Source of the DNA: Brevibacterium sp. 239c
GTDB lineage: Bacteria > Actinomycetota > Actinomycetes > Actinomycetales > Brevibacteriaceae
Length of the DNA: 64,000 nucleotides
Reading direction: 5' to 3'
NCBI RefSeq assembly: GCF_900169365.1
Contig: NZ_FXZH01000017.1
Location: forward strand, 39,278-103,277
Positions 1 to 8,506 of this stretch are shown in pieces (position 1 is the stretch's first letter; each line of letters begins with the position of its first letter). A program made the translations under genes and the position numbers. The notes beneath the pieces are model-generated. The model was not told the DNA's origin and made no database searches. It saw nothing but the letters and a program-made list of their open reading frames with translations.

Positions 1-972
1 ACTGCCCACGGTTCCCAGCTCCACGCGGTGTCCGCGGGGAAGTTCGGGGTGATGCGCCTCGGCGCCCCAATGCATTCCACGGCCAGGGGCCTCGGTCGAC
101 CTAGCCAGAGCAGTGCCGAGCATGACGGCGTCGGCACCGACGCCGAAGGCCTTGACGATCTCACCGCTGCTGCCCAGTCCGCCATCGGCGATGACGTGGA
201 CATAGCGTCCGCCGGATTCGTCCATGTAGTCACGCCGAGCAGCGTGGACATCGGCGATCGCGGTGGCCATCGGAGCGTGGAGACCCAGGGTCTTGCGTGT
301 CGTTGCGGCCGGCCCCCCGCCGAAGCCGACGAGGACACCGGCAGCGCCGGTGCGCATGAGGTGCAGGGCCGCGGTATAGGTGGCGGCACCGCCGACGATG
401 ACGGGAACATCGAGTTCGTAGATGAACTGTTTGAGGTTGAGCGGCTCCGTGTGCGAGGACACGTGCTCGGCGGAGACCGTGGTGCCGCGGATGACGAAGA
501 TGTCGACACCTGCGTCGATGACGGTCTTGTAGAACTGCTGAGTCCGCTGCGGGGTCAGGGCACCGGCGACGGTGACTCCTGCTTCCCGGATCTGTTCGAG
601 GCGGGCCGTGATGAGTTCGGCCTGGATGGGTGCGGAGTAGAGTTCCTGCATCCGCGACGTCGCCATCTCAGCAGGCAGCTGAGCGATCTCGGCCAGCAGC
701 GGAGTGGGGTCCTCGTAGCGGGTCCAGAGGCCTTCGAGGTCGAGGACGCCCAGGCCACCGTGCTTGCCCAGGGCGATCACGGTCTCCGGCGACATGGCGG
801 AGTCCATGGGGGCTCCGATGAATGGGAGGTCGAACTTGTAGGCGTCGATCTGCCAGTCCAGGGATACGTCTTCGGGATCTCTGGTGCGCCGAGCAGGGAT
901 GACGGCGATATCGTCGAGTGAATAGCCGCGACGACCGCGCTTGCCTTTGCCGATTTCGATTTCAGAACTCAC
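1..972 (-). CDS. guaB3: GuaB3-family IMP dehydrogenase-related protein (3' end cut by window edge)
   Basis: Reading leftward from a GTG at 970-972 gives 324 codons open to the window edge, starting VSSEIEIGKGKRGRRGYSLD. The order of TIM-barrel motifs (APMDSAMSPETV, GGLGVLDLEG, IVGGAATYTAALHLMRTGA, IADGGLGSSGE, GADAVMLGTALA) is that of the IMP dehydrogenase/GMP reductase superfamily, and the absence of CBS domains plus the GKxxRRxY start fits the actinobacterial GuaB3 branch (family usually about 370-380 residues, so the C-terminus is missing here). The loop that carries the catalytic Cys in IMPDH reads GFGGGPAATTRKT near residue 217, with no cysteine at the expected place. A true guaB with CBS domains and the Cys lies elsewhere in the window (32129-33655). 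Reaction not certain; GMP reductase-like or purine-related function is family knowledge, not shown here. Confidence 0.85.
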   Translation of the reverse strand, partial: MSSEIEIGKGKRGRRGYSLDDIAVIPARRTRDPEDVSLDWQIDAYKFDLPFIGAPMDSAMSPETVIALGKHGGLGVLDLEGLWTRYEDPTPLLAEIAQLPAEMATSRMQELYSAPIQAELITARLEQIREAGVTVAGALTPQRTQQFYKTVIDAGVDIFVIRGTTVSAEHVSSHTEPLNLKQFIYELDVPVIVGGAATYTAALHLMRTGAAGVLVGFGGGPAATTRKTLGLHAPMATAIADVHAARRDYMDESGGRYVHVIADGGLGSSGEIVKAFGVGADAVMLGTALARSTEAPGRGMHWGAEAHHPELPRGHRVELGTVGS

Positions 973-1078
973 CCGAACAGCCTATCCCACCGCCCTGACG
1001 CCGGGGACTCAGCCCACTATGAGGAACGGTGAGTCTCCCTGGGCAGAACGGGTATCTCAGGGCGGGAAAAGCGGTATC

Positions 1079-1981
1079 TCAGCGTGCCAGGTAGTCGGCC
1101 ACGACCGCCTCGGCGGCGGTGACGAAGGAGCGCACGTGCGGCAGATGCGCCTCGCGCTCGCGCACATGCATGACGACGCGGCGCACGGGGGTGGGGTCGG
1201 TGAGGCCGACCGCGGTCAGACCCGGCCGCAGCTGGGCAGACGACAGGCGCGGCAAGACCGTAATCGCCAGATTCGAGGCGACGAGGGCGAGGGCAGCGAA
1301 CTCGTCTTCCGAGGCGGCGAAGGTCCGGGGTTCGAACCCGGCGGCAGCGCAGGCGAGGTCGACGACCTTGCTCGTCGGCCCAGCCCACAGGTCATAGTCG
1401 ACCCACCGCTCGTCTTCGAGATCTTTGAACGGGACGGAGTCGAGCCTCGCGAATCGATGCCGGTCCGAGACCACGACTCGGTAGTCATCGTCGAAGAGGA
1501 CCGTGCGCGTCATTCCCGGCAAGTGGACCTCGTCGTCCTGGGGAACTTCGCTGCGGATCTCGATCGTGCAGTGGCTGCGGCGGACCTTGGCCGGTTCATT
1601 GAGTTGGATGTCGAAGCGCATGTCCGGGTGTTCCAGGGCCACCGACTCGATGATTCCCGGCAGCAGTCCGGCGTTGAATGAGGTGAACGCTGCGATGCGC
1701 ATACGGGGTCGACTTACGGTGCGAAAACTCTCCACGAGGCTGTCGAGTCTGCTCAGGCCGGTGAAGACGTCGGCAGATTCCTCGGCCAGGCGCTTGCCCA
1801 GATCTGTGATCTCGATGCCGCGCCCTGACCTGCGGTAGAGGGGGACGCCGACGGATTTCTGCAGCGTCGTGATGTGCTGGCTGATGGTGGCCGGCGTGTA
1901 GTTGAGACTCCTGGCGGCGTCGACGACGGAACCGGTGGCCACGACGGCCCGCCAGATGCGCAGTCGGTTGAGATCCCACAT
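1079..1981 (-). CDS. LysR-family transcriptional regulator
   Basis: 300 residues with an N-terminal winged helix-turn-helix (about residues 1-60; LRIWRAVVATGSVVDAARSL and TPATISQHITTLQKSVG) followed by the LysR substrate-binding fold. It begins at an ATG at 1979-1981 and is transcribed away from a LysE/RhtB-type exporter whose start is 226 bp away. The divergent arrangement suggests that it controls the exporter in response to the exported amino acid, as LysG does for LysE in Corynebacterium; this is inference from layout. The inducer cannot be told from sequence. Confidence 0.9.
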   Translation of the reverse strand: MWDLNRLRIWRAVVATGSVVDAARSLNYTPATISQHITTLQKSVGVPLYRRSGRGIEITDLGKRLAEESADVFTGLSRLDSLVESFRTVSRPRMRIAAFTSFNAGLLPGIIESVALEHPDMRFDIQLNEPAKVRRSHCTIEIRSEVPQDDEVHLPGMTRTVLFDDDYRVVVSDRHRFARLDSVPFKDLEDERWVDYDLWAGPTSKVVDLACAAAGFEPRTFAASEDEFAALALVASNLAITVLPRLSSAQLRPGLTAVGLTDPTPVRRVVMHVREREAHLPHVRSFVTAAEAVVADYLAR

Positions 1982-2035
1982 GCGTTCAGACTAGCCGATG
2001 ATCGTTCGGTAGCGCCGAATGGTTGTTAGCAAATG

Positions 2036-2050
2036 ATTGCTTTTCTCAAT
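2036..2050. promoter_or_regulatory. Candidate LysR-type binding site
   Basis: ATTG and CAAT half-sites separated by seven bases (ATTGCTTTTCTCAAT) lie in the divergent lysR/lysE-type intergenic region, in an AT-rich stretch. This matches the loose T-N11-A dyad of LysR regulators. The position between the two starts supports it; the short arms make it weak. Confidence 0.35.
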
Positions 2051-2207
2051 ATGTTTATTCGGGGTGCTGTACGGCAGACTTGAGGCAGAGCTCGTCGTGC
2101 CCGGTACATCCCTGTCCGTGCGCATTGCATCGGGCCGTCATCGTGCAGCGTCGCATTTGCCACTGAGACCAGGTCAACTGCCTGGTCTCCGTCCTTGAAG
2201 GAGCACC

Positions 2208-2978
2208 ATGACCGGAGCCGAGCTCATCACCATCGCCGGGGCCGCGACCGCTCTTGCCGTCACCCCCGGGCCCGAGACGATCCTCACGGTTCGCCTCTCG
2301 GCCCTGCGCCGCAAGGCCGGGCTGATCTATTCGCTCGGAACCGCCACCGGCATGACGATCTGGATGATCGCGGCCCTGACCGGAATCTCCGCCCTGCTCA
2401 CAACTTTCCCTTCCGCACTCATCGTGCTCAAGGTCGTCGGCGGACTCTACCTGTGCTTCCTCGGCGCCCTGGCGGCTCGGCAGGCCCTGCGGATCCGCTC
2501 CGAACTGCGCGGGATGCCTCCGCGCGGCCAGGTCAGTGAGATCGCGGCAGCCACCGATGATCTCACCGAACTCGAAAGCGCTGAGCTTGAAGCCGCGCAG
2601 TCCGAGGCCGCCGAGGTGGGTGTCGGCTCCTCTGCCGACGCGAGCACCGAATCCGGTGCGAAGAAATCATGGGGACAGCTGCGGTCCGTCATCTCATATC
2701 GCCGAGGCCTGATCTCATCGTTGAGCAACCCGAAGGCGGGACTGTTCTTCCTCGCCGTCATGCCGACGCTGGTGCCCTCATCTGCGGCGGGAGCCGATTA
2801 CCTGCTGCTGGTCTCGGTCGTGGTCGGGCTGATGCTGGCCTACCAGATCCTTCTCGCCTTCATGGCCGGTATGGCCGCGGCCGCCCTGCAGAGAAGAAGC
2901 ACCGACTTCTACATCGAAGCCGTCTCCGCCGCCGTTCTCGTGATCATGGGCATCGCCGTCATCGCCATCCCGATGTAG
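2208..2978 (+). CDS. LysE/RhtB-family amino acid exporter
   Basis: 256 residues; hydrophobic helices at both ends, with the family's N-terminal pattern TPGPETILTVRLSALRRKAG and the second-half SLSNPKAGLFFLAVMPTLV. A GAAGGAG ribosome-binding site sits just before the ATG at 2208. The family exports amino acids or related metabolites across the cytoplasmic membrane; the substrate is not predictable. Unusual here is the acidic, Ala/Glu-rich central loop of roughly 60 residues (about 105-160) that is longer than in typical 200-210 residue members. Divergent from the LysR gene at 1079-1981. Confidence 0.88.
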   Translation: MTGAELITIAGAATALAVTPGPETILTVRLSALRRKAGLIYSLGTATGMTIWMIAALTGISALLTTFPSALIVLKVVGGLYLCFLGALAARQALRIRSELRGMPPRGQVSEIAAATDDLTELESAELEAAQSEAAEVGVGSSADASTESGAKKSWGQLRSVISYRRGLISSLSNPKAGLFFLAVMPTLVPSSAAGADYLLLVSVVVGLMLAYQILLAFMAGMAAAALQRRSTDFYIEAVSAAVLVIMGIAVIAIPM

Positions 2979-3034
2979 TTCCAGCCGGCGGTCGGGGTGC
3001 CGACTGGGCACGCTGGCAACAGTCGCAGACAGAC

Positions 3035-3075
3035 AAAGGTGCGGGCCGGGGGGAAATTCCCCGACTCGCACCTTT
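3035..3075. terminator. Bidirectional hairpin between convergent genes
   Basis: Nine-base arms AAAGGTGCG (3035-3043) and CGCACCTTT (3067-3075) with further G-C pairing inside. It lies between the ends of the exporter gene (2978) and the convergent membrane protein gene (3114) and has A/T at both feet, so it can serve both strands. Confidence 0.7.
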
Positions 3076-3113
3076 CTCGTGTCATGCAATATGACCTGAA
3101 CCTGACATGGCTC

Positions 3114-4784
3114 TCAGCTGGCAGGCGGTACGGGACCGCTGCCGTCTGGACCACCGAGTGGACCTGTGTCTTCGGGTCCACCGCGGCGACCGGTGTCGTC
3201 GGGACCGCCCAGTGGGGTGTCGCTCCCGGCACTGGCGCCGCCGTGGCCGACGGTTCCGGCTGAACCATGTCCTGCGGTTCCGGCTCCACCGTGTCCGGTG
3301 CTGCCGACTCCGCCGGTTCCGATTCCGCTGTTTCCGGCACCGGTGGTGCTGGCGCCGCCGGCGTTGCCGCCAGCACTGTTGGCACTGCTGGCACTGGTGG
3401 CACTGCGGGCGTGACGGTCAGCTCCACCGTCATTGTCGACAGCGGCCTCGACATCGACCTTGTTGAGCATCTTGGCTGCGGCATCGCGACCACCCAGACC
3501 GAAGGCCAGGGCAGCGGCGGCGGCTCCGCCGATGACCACGGCACCGAAAGCCAGGTTGATGATCGAATCGGCCAGCCCCATGTAGCGCAGTCCCATCGCG
3601 ATGAAGAGTGCAATGGCCGAGTACCGCAGGACCTTGCTGGCGGCGGAGTTCGTGATGAACTTGCCGATCAGTGCTGCGATGAGGAAACCTGCGGCGATGA
3701 TTGCGGCACCGAAGAGGACGCTGCCACCGAGGTCGAGGATCTCATTGAGGATGTTCGTGATCTCGGGGAACCCGAGCAGACGCGTCGCCATGATTGCGAA
3801 GAAGATCATGATCGCAACCTGCACGATCTTGGTGATCACGCTTGAGGCGCTTGTGCCTTCGGGAACGATTCCGATGGACTCGACCGCACGATCCGTGCCG
3901 ACTCCACGCAGAACTTCTTCGAGCAGGTTACCGAGGAACTTGGCAATGACCATGCCGATCGCCAGCAGGATGCCTGCCGCAATGATGAGCGGAATGGCGT
4001 TGAGGAAGATCTCCAGCATCTGCTGTGCCGGCTGCGAGATCGCCGCGATGCCCAACACCTGCAGTGCCGAGATCGAGACAACGATGATGATGACCCCGAA
4101 GACGAGGTTGCCGACTAGGGATGAGATCTTGGCGTTCGCCTCAGCGTTGGGATTACCGGCACCTGGGTGGCCCTGCTGCATCGGCTGACCCGGATGACCG
4201 GGCTGACCCTGGTAGCCCTGCTGACCTGGCTGACCCTGCTGGCCTGGCTGACCCTGCTGGGGCTGGCCGTAGGCAGCCTGCTGTGCGTTGACGTTGTTCT
4301 GCTGCGGCGCGGCGCCGGCGGCAGTCTCGGTGACACCCGTGGCGCGATCGCCGAATGAACGGAACTTCGACGTCAGCTTGGTCAGATCCACGGCATTGAG
4401 TGCCGTCTGAACCAGCTGTTTGGCGATCTTGGCGAAGACGAAGCCGATGAAGAAGATGAAACCTGCACCGATGATGTTGGGCAGGAATCCGAAGATTCCG
4501 TCGAGCAGTCCCTGCAGAGGACTGAGGACCTGATCGAGGTTGAACAGCTGCAGCACAGCGATGAGACCGAGCAGCCAGATGATCAATCCGCCGATCTGAC
4601 CGATCGACTTTCCGATCTGTCGACCGTCGCTTCCGTCACGCTGCAGTGCCGGTATCTTCGTCACCAATTTCCCGATCGCCCATTTGACGATTGCAGCAAG
4701 TATCCATGTGACGATGAGTATAAGAATCGCCAGTCCCACTTTCGTGAGGACCGACCATATATCTGCGCTTTGCATTTCCGTCAT
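3114..4784 (-). CDS. TM-helix-repeat (MscS-related) membrane protein with collagen-like linker
   Basis: 556 residues. Several amphipathic or membrane helices typical of the conserved TM-helix repeat family related to the N-terminal part of small mechanosensitive channels: about 10-35, 63-85, 95-120 (with FFIGFVFAKIAKQLVQ), then 215-245, 250-285, 315-350 and 365-430. Between the two blocks, about residues 155-200, lies a Gln/Gly/Pro linker built of GQPGQQ-like triplets, reminiscent of collagen. The C-terminus (from about 455) is Gly/Ser/Thr/Asp-rich and disordered-looking, ending in GGPDGSGPVPPAS. No MscS beta domain was seen. A role in membrane tension or cell-envelope organisation is family inference only. 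Confidence 0.75.
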   Translation of the reverse strand: MTEMQSADIWSVLTKVGLAILILIVTWILAAIVKWAIGKLVTKIPALQRDGSDGRQIGKSIGQIGGLIIWLLGLIAVLQLFNLDQVLSPLQGLLDGIFGFLPNIIGAGFIFFIGFVFAKIAKQLVQTALNAVDLTKLTSKFRSFGDRATGVTETAAGAAPQQNNVNAQQAAYGQPQQGQPGQQGQPGQQGYQGQPGHPGQPMQQGHPGAGNPNAEANAKISSLVGNLVFGVIIIVVSISALQVLGIAAISQPAQQMLEIFLNAIPLIIAAGILLAIGMVIAKFLGNLLEEVLRGVGTDRAVESIGIVPEGTSASSVITKIVQVAIMIFFAIMATRLLGFPEITNILNEILDLGGSVLFGAAIIAAGFLIAALIGKFITNSAASKVLRYSAIALFIAMGLRYMGLADSIINLAFGAVVIGGAAAAALAFGLGGRDAAAKMLNKVDVEAAVDNDGGADRHARSATSASSANSAGGNAGGASTTGAGNSGIGTGGVGSTGHGGAGTAGHGSAGTVGHGGASAGSDTPLGGPDDTGRRGGPEDTGPLGGPDGSGPVPPAS

Positions 4785-5135
4785 CTCCTTCGGCTACGGC
4801 GAACTAGCAGTCCCTTTTTTCGCGGTTGCTGATTTGGAGTCTATTCACAACGGACACTCAGAACAAGGGCTAGCGAAGAGACGACGTCGGATAATGGAAC
4901 AAACGATGCTGTGCCCAGAATCCCGTCCACAGGCGTATTTCAGTAACTTAACAATTCCTATATATTCAGGTCACGTTTACGCATCGGATAGGGTGTGATG
5001 CTCGTTTTTTCATTTCTCCACGGCAAACACCGACGGTGTTATCCGATAGACGAATGTTGGGGAATTTCACGCTCGATAGTCGAACTCACCGGGCCGTGAC
5101 AGCCAAGTTCGCAGACACGGTGGCGTCGAATTCGC
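4785..5135. other. 350-bp intergenic stretch, AT-richer, with nested inverted repeats
   Basis: No convincing gene. It is AT-richer than its neighbours. ATCGGATA (4983-4990) pairs perfectly with TATCCGAT (5040-5047), enclosing a small perfect hairpin AACACCG-A-CGGTGTT (5026-5040). It follows the panC stop on the minus strand and precedes the start of the membrane protein gene, so it can hold the panBC terminator and the promoter of the next gene. A small RNA cannot be excluded. Confidence 0.4.
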
Positions 5136-5987
5136 TCACGCAGAACGGTGAAATTCAAGCGCCACATTGTCGATGAGGTGAGTGCCTCCAACAGTCGCCG
5201 AGACCAGCAGCAGGGCCTGTCCTGCGAAGTCCTGGGCACACGGTCGAAAGGTCGTGGCGTCAACGAGGGCGAGATACACGAGGTCAAGGTCTCCTCGCTC
5301 AGCAGCTGCCTGAAGCACCGTCTCTGCTGCCGCTTCGACTCCAACCGGCGATCCGTCAGAAGCCGCGTCGGCTGCGGCATCCAGAGCACGAGGGATAGCC
5401 AAGGCTGCCGCTCGATCGGCCGGCGCCAAGTATTCGTTGCGGCTCGACATGGCTAATCCGTCGTCGTCGCGGACCACGGGCAGACCGATAAGTTCGATGT
5501 CGAAGTTGAGGTCAACGATCAGGCGTTTGACCAGGCAGAACTGCTGGATGTCCTTGAGCCCGAAAACCGCCGAGTCCGGTTTCGTCAGGGTGAAGAGCTT
5601 GGCCACCACCGTCAGGACTCCGTCGAAATGCCCGGGTCGCGCCGCGCCTTCATACACGGCGCCCATTCGTCCCGAGGAGACGGTGGCTTCGGGGGCCGAG
5701 GGGTACATCTCCCCCAGTGCCGGAGCAAACACGAAGTCCACTCCGGCTGCCTCACAGACGTCCAAGTCGGCCTGGAAAGGACGTGGGTATTGGAAGAAGT
5801 CTTCATCGGTTCGAAACTGCAGCGGGTTGACGAAGATGCTGGTCACGACCGCGTCCCTGGATGCCCGAGCCCGGTCCATCAGCGCCTGATGACCCGAGTG
5901 CAGTGCACCCATCGTCGGAACCAGGGACACGGTGCCCGTCTGCTGTTTCCGCCAGGCGCGCAGAGCTTGGATTCCGCCGACCTCCAT
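5136..5987 (-). CDS. panC: Pantothenate synthetase
   Basis: 283 residues, the usual family length. Joins pantoate and beta-alanine with ATP to make pantothenate (vitamin B5) in the cytoplasm. Diagnostic signatures are VPTMGALHSGHQALMDRAR (ATP-binding HxGH), VVTSIFVNPLQF, the KDIQQFCLVKRL block and MSSRNEYL (KMSKS-like region). Its ATG shares one base with the panB stop (TGATG at 5985-5989), so the two genes are translationally coupled. No panD in the window. Confidence 0.97.
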   Translation of the reverse strand: MEVGGIQALRAWRKQQTGTVSLVPTMGALHSGHQALMDRARASRDAVVTSIFVNPLQFRTDEDFFQYPRPFQADLDVCEAAGVDFVFAPALGEMYPSAPEATVSSGRMGAVYEGAARPGHFDGVLTVVAKLFTLTKPDSAVFGLKDIQQFCLVKRLIVDLNFDIELIGLPVVRDDDGLAMSSRNEYLAPADRAAALAIPRALDAAADAASDGSPVGVEAAAETVLQAAAERGDLDLVYLALVDATTFRPCAQDFAGQALLLVSATVGGTHLIDNVALEFHRSA

Positions 5988-6952
5988 CAGTCGAAGCTCC
6001 GCTCTGGTTCAGGGAATTCGCCGCTCTTGACCTCGTCGACGTAGCGGCCGACGGCATCGGTCAGCACCGAATGCAGGTCGGCATATCGCTTGACGAACCT
6101 GGGTGCCTTCCCTGTTCGCAGGCCCGCCATGTCCTGCCACACAAGCACCTGGGCATCGCAGTCGGCACCGGCGCCGATTCCCACGGTCGGGATCGCCATC
6201 TCTGCGGTCACCTGCCCAGCCAAGCCGGCTGGAACCATCTCCATGACCACGGAGAATGCCCCCGCCTCGGCGACGGCACGGGCATCGGCCAGCAGCGCAT
6301 CACCGGCGCCACCACGGCCTTGGACCTTGTACCCGCCGAGGTTGTGCTCGGCTTGGGGCGTGAAGCCGATGTGAGCCATCACCGGGATGCCGGCGGTGGT
6401 GATCGCCTTGATCCGCGAGGCCACGGCCACGCCTCCTTCGAGCTTGACCGCGTGGACACCGGCTTCCTTCATGAAGCGCACGGCAGTCGCAACCGCCTGC
6501 TCATCGGAGATCTCATAGCTGCCAAACGGCAGGTCCGCGACGATGAGCGCTCGGGAGGTCGCGCTCGAGACGGCTCGGGCCAGCGGAATAAGCTCATCAA
6601 CGGTGACGGGCAGCGTGGTCTCATGGCCGTAGACATTGTTGGCCGCGGAGTCACCGACCAGCAGCACCTCGACTCCGGCTTGCTCGAACAGTGCCGCCGT
6701 GTACTGGTCATAGCTTGTCAGCATCGCCCAGCGACGGCTCTCTGACTTGGCTTTGAGGAGGTCAAGAGTCCGGACCCGCCGAGGCGGAAGTGTGGCCGCA
6801 CCAGCCGAAGCTGCACTCGCCGAAGCGGTACCGGCAGTGGGTGCGCTGGGAGCGGCCTGGCTGGAACCGCCCCCGTAGGGCGGAATCGTCTCGTCCTGAT
6901 CAGCCACGGAATTCTCGGGCTGTGCGGGTGACTGTTCATGAGGCAAGGGCAT
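5987..6952 (-). CDS. panB: 3-methyl-2-oxobutanoate hydroxymethyltransferase
   Basis: Ketopantoate hydroxymethyltransferase: transfers a one-carbon unit from methylene-tetrahydrofolate to alpha-ketoisovalerate, first step to pantothenate. Seen motifs: [38 protein letters not shown] (metal-binding Asp), LPFGSYE, VKLEGG, HIGFTPQ and [20 protein letters not shown] place the start at the ATG 6950-6952 because GAAGAGG lies six bases upstream; an ATG at 6956-6958 is too close to that site. The start still leaves an N-terminal extension of about 55 residues, Pro/Ala/Ser-rich and probably disordered, before the catalytic domain (family usually about 260-290 residues; here 321). Coupled to panC downstream. 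Confidence 0.95.
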   Translation of the reverse strand: MPLPHEQSPAQPENSVADQDETIPPYGGGSSQAAPSAPTAGTASASAASAGAATLPPRRVRTLDLLKAKSESRRWAMLTSYDQYTAALFEQAGVEVLLVGDSAANNVYGHETTLPVTVDELIPLARAVSSATSRALIVADLPFGSYEISDEQAVATAVRFMKEAGVHAVKLEGGVAVASRIKAITTAGIPVMAHIGFTPQAEHNLGGYKVQGRGGAGDALLADARAVAEAGAFSVVMEMVPAGLAGQVTAEMAIPTVGIGAGADCDAQVLVWQDMAGLRTGKAPRFVKRYADLHSVLTDAVGRYVDEVKSGEFPEPERSFD

Positions 6953-7212
6953 GGGCATCCTCTTCGGTCGGCCTTCGTCTGGGTGGCGACGCATCGTCAG
7001 CGTCGCATGTGCACAAGTCGGCGGCAGGCGGTGGTGCCGGCCGAATCGTGCGGGTTCGCGTTCGGGTCGACTCGGATTGCGAGCCAGTTTCCAGACTAGA
7101 TCATCGACCCCGGTCTGCCGCACATCGGTGTTTTACATTACGAGCGATGATCATTAAGCTCAAATCTGCGCAAAACTTTTTCGGGACGTACTGTTCCACT
7201 CTGTGAAGGACG

Positions 7213-8499
7213 ATGATGACCACAACAGCTTCGATCGAGCTCACCCTCAAGGACATCTCCACAACCGGTTCGGACGACGAAATGTGCTCGACAGACCTTA
7301 TCGACGCCCCGTGGGATGTCGACGTCAAACCCGGTTATGGGCCGGGTGCCTCGATGGACGATCCGATTCCCTCTTCGGCTCCGCGCCAGGGTGAGATTCC
7401 ACGGGAGTACAGGGACGCCTCGGCGGCAGAATTGGACGAACGGATCGTGGCGGCCAAGACCGAGCTCGGCGATCGGGTCGTCATCCTCGGCCATCACTAT
7501 CAGCGGGTCGAGGTCGTCGAGCACGCCGACTACATCGGCGACTCCTTCATGCTCGCCAAGGCCGCGCAGAACCACCCAGAGGCCGAAGCCATCGTCTTCT
7601 GCGGCGTGCATTTCATGGCCGAGACCGCGGACCTGCTCTCCACCCCGGAGCAGTCGGTGATCCTGCCCAACCTCGCCGCAGGCTGCTCGATGGCAGACAT
7701 GGCCGACATCGACCAGGTCGAGGACTGCTGGGAACAGCTGAATGACCTGCTGGGCACCGAGCCCGACGCCGATGGCAAGGTGCCCGTCATCCCCGTCACC
7801 TACATGAATTCTTCGGCCGCGATCAAGGGATTCTGTGGCCGCAACGGTGGGATCGTGTGCACCTCATCCAACGCCGAGGTGGTCCTCGAGTGGGCCTTCG
7901 AGCGCGGTCAGCGCGTGCTCTTCTTCCCCGACCAGCACCTGGGCCGCAACACCGCACTGAACATGGGCATCGACCTGGACGCCATGCCACTGTGGAACCC
8001 CGCTCGCCCACTGGGCAACAACTCCCCCGACACCATCGAGGATTCGAAGGTCATCCTGTGGCAGGGATTCTGTTCGGTGCATAAACGCTTCACCCCCGCA
8101 CAGATCGAAAAGGCGCGCATCGATCACCCCGATGTCCGCGTCATCGTCCACCCCGAGTGCCCGCAGGAGACCGTGGCCGCGGCCGACGAATCCGGATCGA
8201 CGGCCTACATCACGAAGGCCATCGCCGAGGCAGCTGAGCCCACCACATTCGCGATCGGCACCGAGATCAACCTCGTCCAGAGGCTGGCTGCCGAGCATCC
8301 CGAGCACACCATCTTCTGCCTCGATCCCGTCGTGTGCCCGTGTTCGACGATGTATCGCATCCACCCCGGCTACATCGCCTGGGTCCTCGAAGCCCTGCTC
8401 GAGGATCAGGTGATCAACCAGATCACGGTCGACGCCGAGGTGGCTGATCCGGCTCGTGTGTCCCTGGAGCGGATGCTCGCCGCGAAACCCCGGATCTGA
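7213..8499 (+). CDS. nadA: Quinolinate synthase A
   Basis: 428 residues. Condenses iminoaspartate (from NadB) with dihydroxyacetone phosphate to quinolinate, using an oxygen-sensitive 4Fe-4S cluster. Family hallmarks: VVILGHHYQRVEVVEHADYIGDS, FCGVHFMAETADLL, the CSMADMADIDQ segment, MNSSAAIKGFCGRNGG, CTSSNA, FFPDQHLGRNTA, HPECPQETV and the C-terminal CLDPVVCPCSTMYRIHP cysteines. The N-terminal 65 residues before the conserved part are extra relative to E. coli NadA but common in actinobacteria. A GAAGGA site precedes the double ATG (7213/7216). First gene of nadA-nadB-nadC-nadS; 260 bp divergent from panB. Confidence 0.97.
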   Translation: MMTTTASIELTLKDISTTGSDDEMCSTDLIDAPWDVDVKPGYGPGASMDDPIPSSAPRQGEIPREYRDASAAELDERIVAAKTELGDRVVILGHHYQRVEVVEHADYIGDSFMLAKAAQNHPEAEAIVFCGVHFMAETADLLSTPEQSVILPNLAAGCSMADMADIDQVEDCWEQLNDLLGTEPDADGKVPVIPVTYMNSSAAIKGFCGRNGGIVCTSSNAEVVLEWAFERGQRVLFFPDQHLGRNTALNMGIDLDAMPLWNPARPLGNNSPDTIEDSKVILWQGFCSVHKRFTPAQIEKARIDHPDVRVIVHPECPQETVAAADESGSTAYITKAIAEAAEPTTFAIGTEINLVQRLAAEHPEHTIFCLDPVVCPCSTMYRIHPGYIAWVLEALLEDQVINQITVDAEVADPARVSLERMLAAKPRI

Positions 8500-8506
8500 G
8501 CGGCGC

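Noticed and set aside
28..921. Long plus-strand open frame
   Set aside because: Antisense to the guaB3-like gene, whose family motifs are unmistakable on the minus strand; high-GC shadow frame.
1329..1338. GGTTCGAACC, a perfect tRNA T-loop-like sequence
   Set aside because: It lies inside the conserved LysR coding frame and no acceptor or anticodon stems can be drawn around it.
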